From contig NC_134464.1 of NCBI RefSeq assembly GCF_047948215.1, positions 34,719,020 to 34,783,019 of the forward strand: DNA of 64,000 nucleotides. The letters are read 5' to 3'. Shown piece by piece: positions 59,822 through 64,000 of this stretch. Position numbers and translations under genes: made by a program. The notes beneath the pieces were generated by a model that saw nothing but the letters and a program-made list of their open reading frames with translations, did no database searches and was not told the origin of the DNA. Every line of letters starts with the position of its first letter. Position 1 is the first letter of the stretch. Source of the stretch: Lycorma delicatula (taxonomy: Eukaryota > Arthropoda > Insecta > Hemiptera > Fulgoridae).

Positions 59822-62429
59822 CTTTAAAAAAAATAATTCATTTATATTACAAATGAAATAAACAAAAAATCACATTCACATACATATACAGTAATACCAT
59901 TAGCCCTAGAAAGTAGTGTAATCTGATATTTTTTCACATTATTATTAATCATCATCATTGACAAAAAAACAGTAATGCAATTGAATCTCCAACACAGCTT
60001 AGGGTTTTATTCCAGTGTGTTGGAGCCAGTATTCGTAGTATACATTTTCAATAAAATTTTTATGGAATATAAAAAAGAATATTAATAGGTTCTCTGCTTA
60101 CTGGATTTAATAGATCTTGTTTTGCATTCTTCCCTGAAAGGCAAGGAGCAAAAGGATAGCATTTTTGGTTAAATTTATGGATAAAGAAATTAGCTGCTAT
60201 AATGACAAAAGTTTTTAAATAATGCCTTGGTCCTGGAATTTCAAAGATACTAGTTAGTGAAAAATAATTATTCATGCCTCTTTAATAATTGTATATTCGT
60301 ATACAATTGTATATTGTATACATTGTTTATTGTGTATGATTCGGTATTAAAAATTAGCTTTAATTAATAATGAAGTAATGGTCAGTTTAATAATTTTATT
60401 ATCCCTCTGTGATATATAGGCCATTCTAACTGTATACATTGAATATTTGAAAATGGACAAAATCTCAAAATTTAACTTTCTAGCAATGTTTATTTTTATC
60501 CATTAAAAAAATTGTTCTTTTGACTTATGTTATACAGTAAAAGTTAAAATTTCTTCTATTATTATAAATTGTTCAATTAAATGAACAATTATTACAAACA
60601 ATTAAATGGACTAATTAGTGCCTGATGCATAATTAAAGGAAATTATTGGAAAACTAAACAAAATTGATTAACAAATACAATTAAAGGTGATTGCTTTTTA
60701 CAATGAAAAACATCTATAGATTAAAAAAAAGAATAAGAAAAATTTTATCAATATTGATGATCGATTTTATGGTGTTTTCAAACCACACAACAAATATAGA
60801 CTTATGATAAACTAATAATAAAATTAATTTAATACATGACTTTTTAATCAGAAGTTCTCAGGTTCAGCTCCTTTCAAGAATTTGATTATCAATCATTTTG
60901 TTCATTGTAGAAGATCAGTGATATATATATATATATAATATTACCCCATTTATAGGGTTCATCTTGCTTTTCAGAACATCACAGATCACTAACAACAAAA
61001 TATTAGTTTCATTCAAAACAATTAGGTATGTTCCACACCAGATAAAATAGCAAAATAAAAGAAAAGATTATACCCTTAACACAAAGTTAAAAAATTAGTT
61101 AAGACTAATTTTTAATTTTGTTATATATTAAAACTCATTTTTAAACAAATTTGTGTAAAAAAAAATCAATAATAAACAAAACACAAGAATAAATAAGTTT
61201 TATTCTCAATAAAAACATGACTGTTTAAAATTATCAAAACATTTTTTCATTAAATTAAACCTTTTTGGTTTTTTTTTATCATTAATGTGAAAAAGTTAGA
61301 TTTCTGCCTAGATTTATGATATTTAGAAAGGATTTCTCAATAAGTATTCAATTTTTAACAATGGAGCTATAATTTAAAAAAATTCTTTATGAAAAATTTA
61401 ATCAAAAGTCATAAATTTTGTTTGCATAAGTGAAGCATTATTTTAGCCTTTGAGATTAAAAAAAGTAAAAATATTTAATTGACCGTAACTAAAAAACCAA
61501 AATATATTTTTTCTTATGTTATGTTATATACAACCTTATGTTATACCCTAAGATGTACACCAAACCCTATGTAATTTAATTTTTTATACAATTTCAAGTT
61601 ACATAAAACTTACCGTATATATTAATTGGCTTTATATTAAAAAATCTAGAATTACTTAATTTGGTCATAAAGGGATGTGTAGATGATAAAAATTGTAGAG
61701 TACAGTAAATGTAGGATGTAGGATGTAGAAATATGTTGAAGATAAAAAAACAGTACATAATAGAACGAAACCACTATTCGTTATTAAATCACTAGTTATT
61801 TACCAATGAAATGAACAACTTGGTGTTCATTTGAACTTTGGTGTTCAAGATGTAATATTACACATTAGATTGGAATACATAAAAGTTAGTTAATATGTAT
61901 GTTTACTATAGTGCAGCAAAAAAGGAAGTCAACTTTGTAAATAAAGATTAGTTTTAAACAAAGAATCTGAAGTTCTCCAATAAAATCATATTTTGAAATG
62001 AAATGAAAACCAAGAATATCATTTTACAAAGTTTCACAAGTACTACTATGTAAATAGACTAATGGGTTAAATGCAGACATAGTTAAAACAGACAGATTTG
62101 TGAAAATGATTTTAAAGAAATCAAATAACTATGATATTTTCCTTCACGCTAGGCTTTGTCTTGAGCTTCAAAAAATATATATTCACCTTCAACACAAAAC
62201 TGGTAACATTAATTGGTAGATAACATTAGATTGTGGTTACTTCAAAAAATAAACTGAAATAAATAAGTTGAAATGAATGGAAAAGAGAATGATAATTTTA
62301 AAAAATTAAAAAATTGTTCACAAATGAAAATCAGCTGAAAAGAAATTGGGAGAAATAATGTGCAACAAGTTTTATATTGAAACTACCAGCTTATAACAGT
62401 TCTATTAAATTCAGAGACTGTAAACTTAC
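59822..62429. other. Intron DNA, no gene seen
   Basis: AT-rich, with an AT run at 60918-60937. Nothing recognised. Confidence 0.55.
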
Positions 62430-62522
62430 TTTTCACACAACTAGGTTTTATAACTCTATTTGTATGACCAAGACCGACTTGACCATATCCATTTCCACCA
62501 AATCCAAAAACTCTACCATTCT
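62430..62522 (-). CDS. RPGR: RPGR-like exon, start of RCC1 blade 2
   Basis: The acceptor is ttttgcag and the donor is GTAAGT-like. The exon is 93 nt, opens with the last two bases of a codon and ends one base into the next. It reads GRVFGFGGNGYGQVGLG, the classic RCC1 strand with Gly-Gln-x-Gly-Leu-Gly, then a turn ending in KPSCVK. Human RPGR blade 2 has the same layout and a similar Lys-Pro-Thr-Cys-Val-Lys ending. It joins in phase to 59759-59821. A nearby AG two bases further into the exon could serve as an alternative acceptor. Confidence 0.85.
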
Positions 62523-64000
62523 CTGCAAAAACCAAGCAAATAAAATCTATTAAAACATATATGAATTAACAACTGATGTAATAACTAAATAAAAGTAATG
62601 ATATCATACAAATGTAATTCAAATTACAATAAAACTCGAGCTAAGAAATATTACAGTTTATGGAACAAATTTATTTTCTCCTCTTTTTTTTAATTGTTTT
62701 TTTTTTTCATTTTCCCAAATATTTAACTGGTAAGATATACTTTACCATTCCTTTTTATTCTGTATTAAAATCTAAGCTTCAGCAAATATTCTGTAATCTA
62801 GATTGTCTATTTCATGTATTCTAATCGTTGCCTTCATTTACTACTTTTCCCCCTTTATAATCTCTTCTAAAACCAAAGTAATCCTGGATATCTTAATAAT
62901 ATAGCCCATCTATTCAATGTACAAATAATAATTTTATTATTTACAAAAATTAATTTTTCTACTTGCTTCTTAATTTTTTCTCTAATGTTTAGTACTTTAT
63001 GCTTAACTCCATCTCAATCACTGGTATAAAAATTGTTTATGTGGTAAAGAATAAATCAATAATTGAATCCATATTTTTAATATTTTAATTTAATTTCCAC
63101 AAAATAATCATGAAGCAGAGATCTATAACACTAAATACGGAAGAAAAAGTGAAAAAAATGATTATATTTTACTGATAGGTCACATATTAGAAAATTAAAA
63201 ATAACTAGAACAATTAAAAGCACAATTATCAATATTTGTAATATCAAAATTAATTACAATATAATAAAATATCTGTTATTTCTAAGAAGACCTTGAATAT
63301 GAAAAAAAGTCAGCTGCAAATTGCAAATAAATGCAGTGTAAACATGTAAAAAGAAGATAAATTTGCAGAGGGGAGGAAAGAAATAAAGAATAAAAGGAAG
63401 TATAGTAAAAACATAGACAATAGATTAAATTCAGAATTCATGCTAATAAATAAGTCATGAATGAAGCAAACATTGAACGATTGTAAGGACAGAACGAATG
63501 ATGACATGAATATAATAAACATTGATTATTGATTATATACAGATATGAAATAACCGAAGAGTAGTGGACATTAAATCGACCTAGTAGCCTATACTTTAGC
63601 AAAGTGGCCACAACGTGAAAACGACTACCCAATTCACCAGTTCACAGAAAGAGAAAGGGAGACAGAATAATGATGAGTGAGATGGTGATAATATTGATCC
63701 ATTATAAAGTCCACCAATGACTCAAAACTATAAAATAAGTGGAACAAAGTTATTAAAGAAATTCTTTCATACCTAACTTAATAATTAAATAGATAAAATA
63801 AGAATATGAGGTCAAAAGACTTATAAATATTCCAAATGATTCTTAATATTTTATAAAAATTACTGAGCGACATTATTACCAGTAACCTAAAACAATAAGT
63901 GCCAGTAACCTAAAAACAGTAATATAATTCATTTTAGTACGAATATAAAAAAAAAGTATTACAGTTTTATACAAAAAATGTTACCCATGTAGTGGATAAT
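62523..64000. other. Intron DNA upstream of first visible exon
   Basis: I looked for the blade 1 exon (Cys-Gly-Asp-Glu-His type) and a start codon with a splice donor and found neither. The short frames here have no coding look. Confidence 0.5.

Larger units (their letters stand above)
24139..62522 (-). other. RPGR: RPGR-like gene, partial (12 exons seen)
   Basis: This span covers all exons I can chain for one minus-strand gene. The order is 62430-62522, 59759-59821, 56807-56974, 52517-52669, 49510-49668, 47249-47410, 44360-44496, 43462-43524, 37479-38786, 34216-34321, 29510-29635, 24139-24272. Each is bounded by AG and GT, and every junction keeps one open frame of roughly 890 codons. The first eight exons encode six RCC1 blades. 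Blade-specific variants match vertebrate RPGR blades 2 to 7: SAG instead of SCG in blade 3, GKLGL in blade 5, and VACGG then VLAA closing blade 7. Known RPGR is a ciliary, transition-zone protein whose propeller binds partners such as PDE6D and RPGRIP1; the same role here is inferred. The start exon and blade 1 must lie right of the window, since nothing like them is visible in 62523-64000. The terminal exon is not identified. Introns are loaded with dead transposons. Confidence 0.85.

Noticed and set aside
24139..62522. Gene could be RCC1 itself, HERC or another RCC1-repeat protein
   Set aside because: Blade-by-blade signatures (SAG in blade 3, GKLGL in blade 5, VACGG with VLAA in blade 7) fit RPGR, and the propeller is followed by a long disordered tail as in RPGR.
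63310..63632. Minus-strand frames near the right edge as the first exon of the RPGR-like gene
   Set aside because: They lack the blade 1 pattern and a donor in suitable phase.
1..64000. CRISPR array, operons, ribosome binding sites
   Set aside because: No regularly spaced direct repeats with unique spacers were seen, and the DNA is clearly eukaryotic with spliced genes.

Overview
The window is strongly AT-rich animal DNA. It has spliced genes with GT-AG introns and many Tc1/mariner copies. It also has tRNA-headed SINEs, several LINE fragments and hAT-, Helitron- and pogo-like relics. This repeat mix, together with a gene resembling RPGR (retinitis pigmentosa GTPase regulator), fits an arthropod with a repeat-rich genome. 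A hemimetabolous insect such as a hemipteran is likely, but the species cannot be fixed from sequence alone.

Only one cellular gene is convincing. It lies on the minus strand from beyond the right edge down to at least 24139. Eight short exons between 62522 and 43462 encode RCC1 propeller blades that match RPGR blades 2 to 7 one by one: the SAG variant in blade 3, GKLGL in blade 5, and VACGG followed by VLAA in blade 7. They are followed by a very large 1308-nt exon (37479-38786) encoding an Asn/Ser/His-rich region with about two dozen Cys. Then come three small charged exons (34.2, 29.5 and 24.1 kb). All twelve exons have canonical splice sites and join in one consistent reading phase. The first blade with the start codon, and the 3' end, are not seen. 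A thirteenth, phase-compatible exon of unknown nature may sit at 27754-27954.

Left part (1-24 kb): a nearly intact mariner cut by the window edge (1-1196) carries long inverted repeats that overlap its own coding region. Next come a Helitron-like scrap, a dense repeat block with a large fold-back (5030-5433) and a GC-rich unclassified segment (5455-5885). Two copies of a SINE family follow at 5961-6257 and 22281-22470, the first with a perfect 16-bp target duplication. There is also a DD41D mariner with matching ends (7011-8352), a minus-strand mariner (18895-20036) and a LINE tail (12358-12660). The rest is AT-rich DNA with no recognisable gene.

Middle and right (24-64 kb): nearly every long intron of the RPGR-like gene holds decayed transposons in both orientations. 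They include a hAT related to the GTF2IRD2-type family, an RTE-type LINE and a Tc1 copy. At least seven mariner relics are present, one of them carrying a nested reverse-transcriptase fragment with a 17-bp target duplication. A pogo/jerky relic is also present. Palindromes at 52223-52278 and 51281-51331 and a tandem palindromic array near 58.5 kb are further structural oddities.
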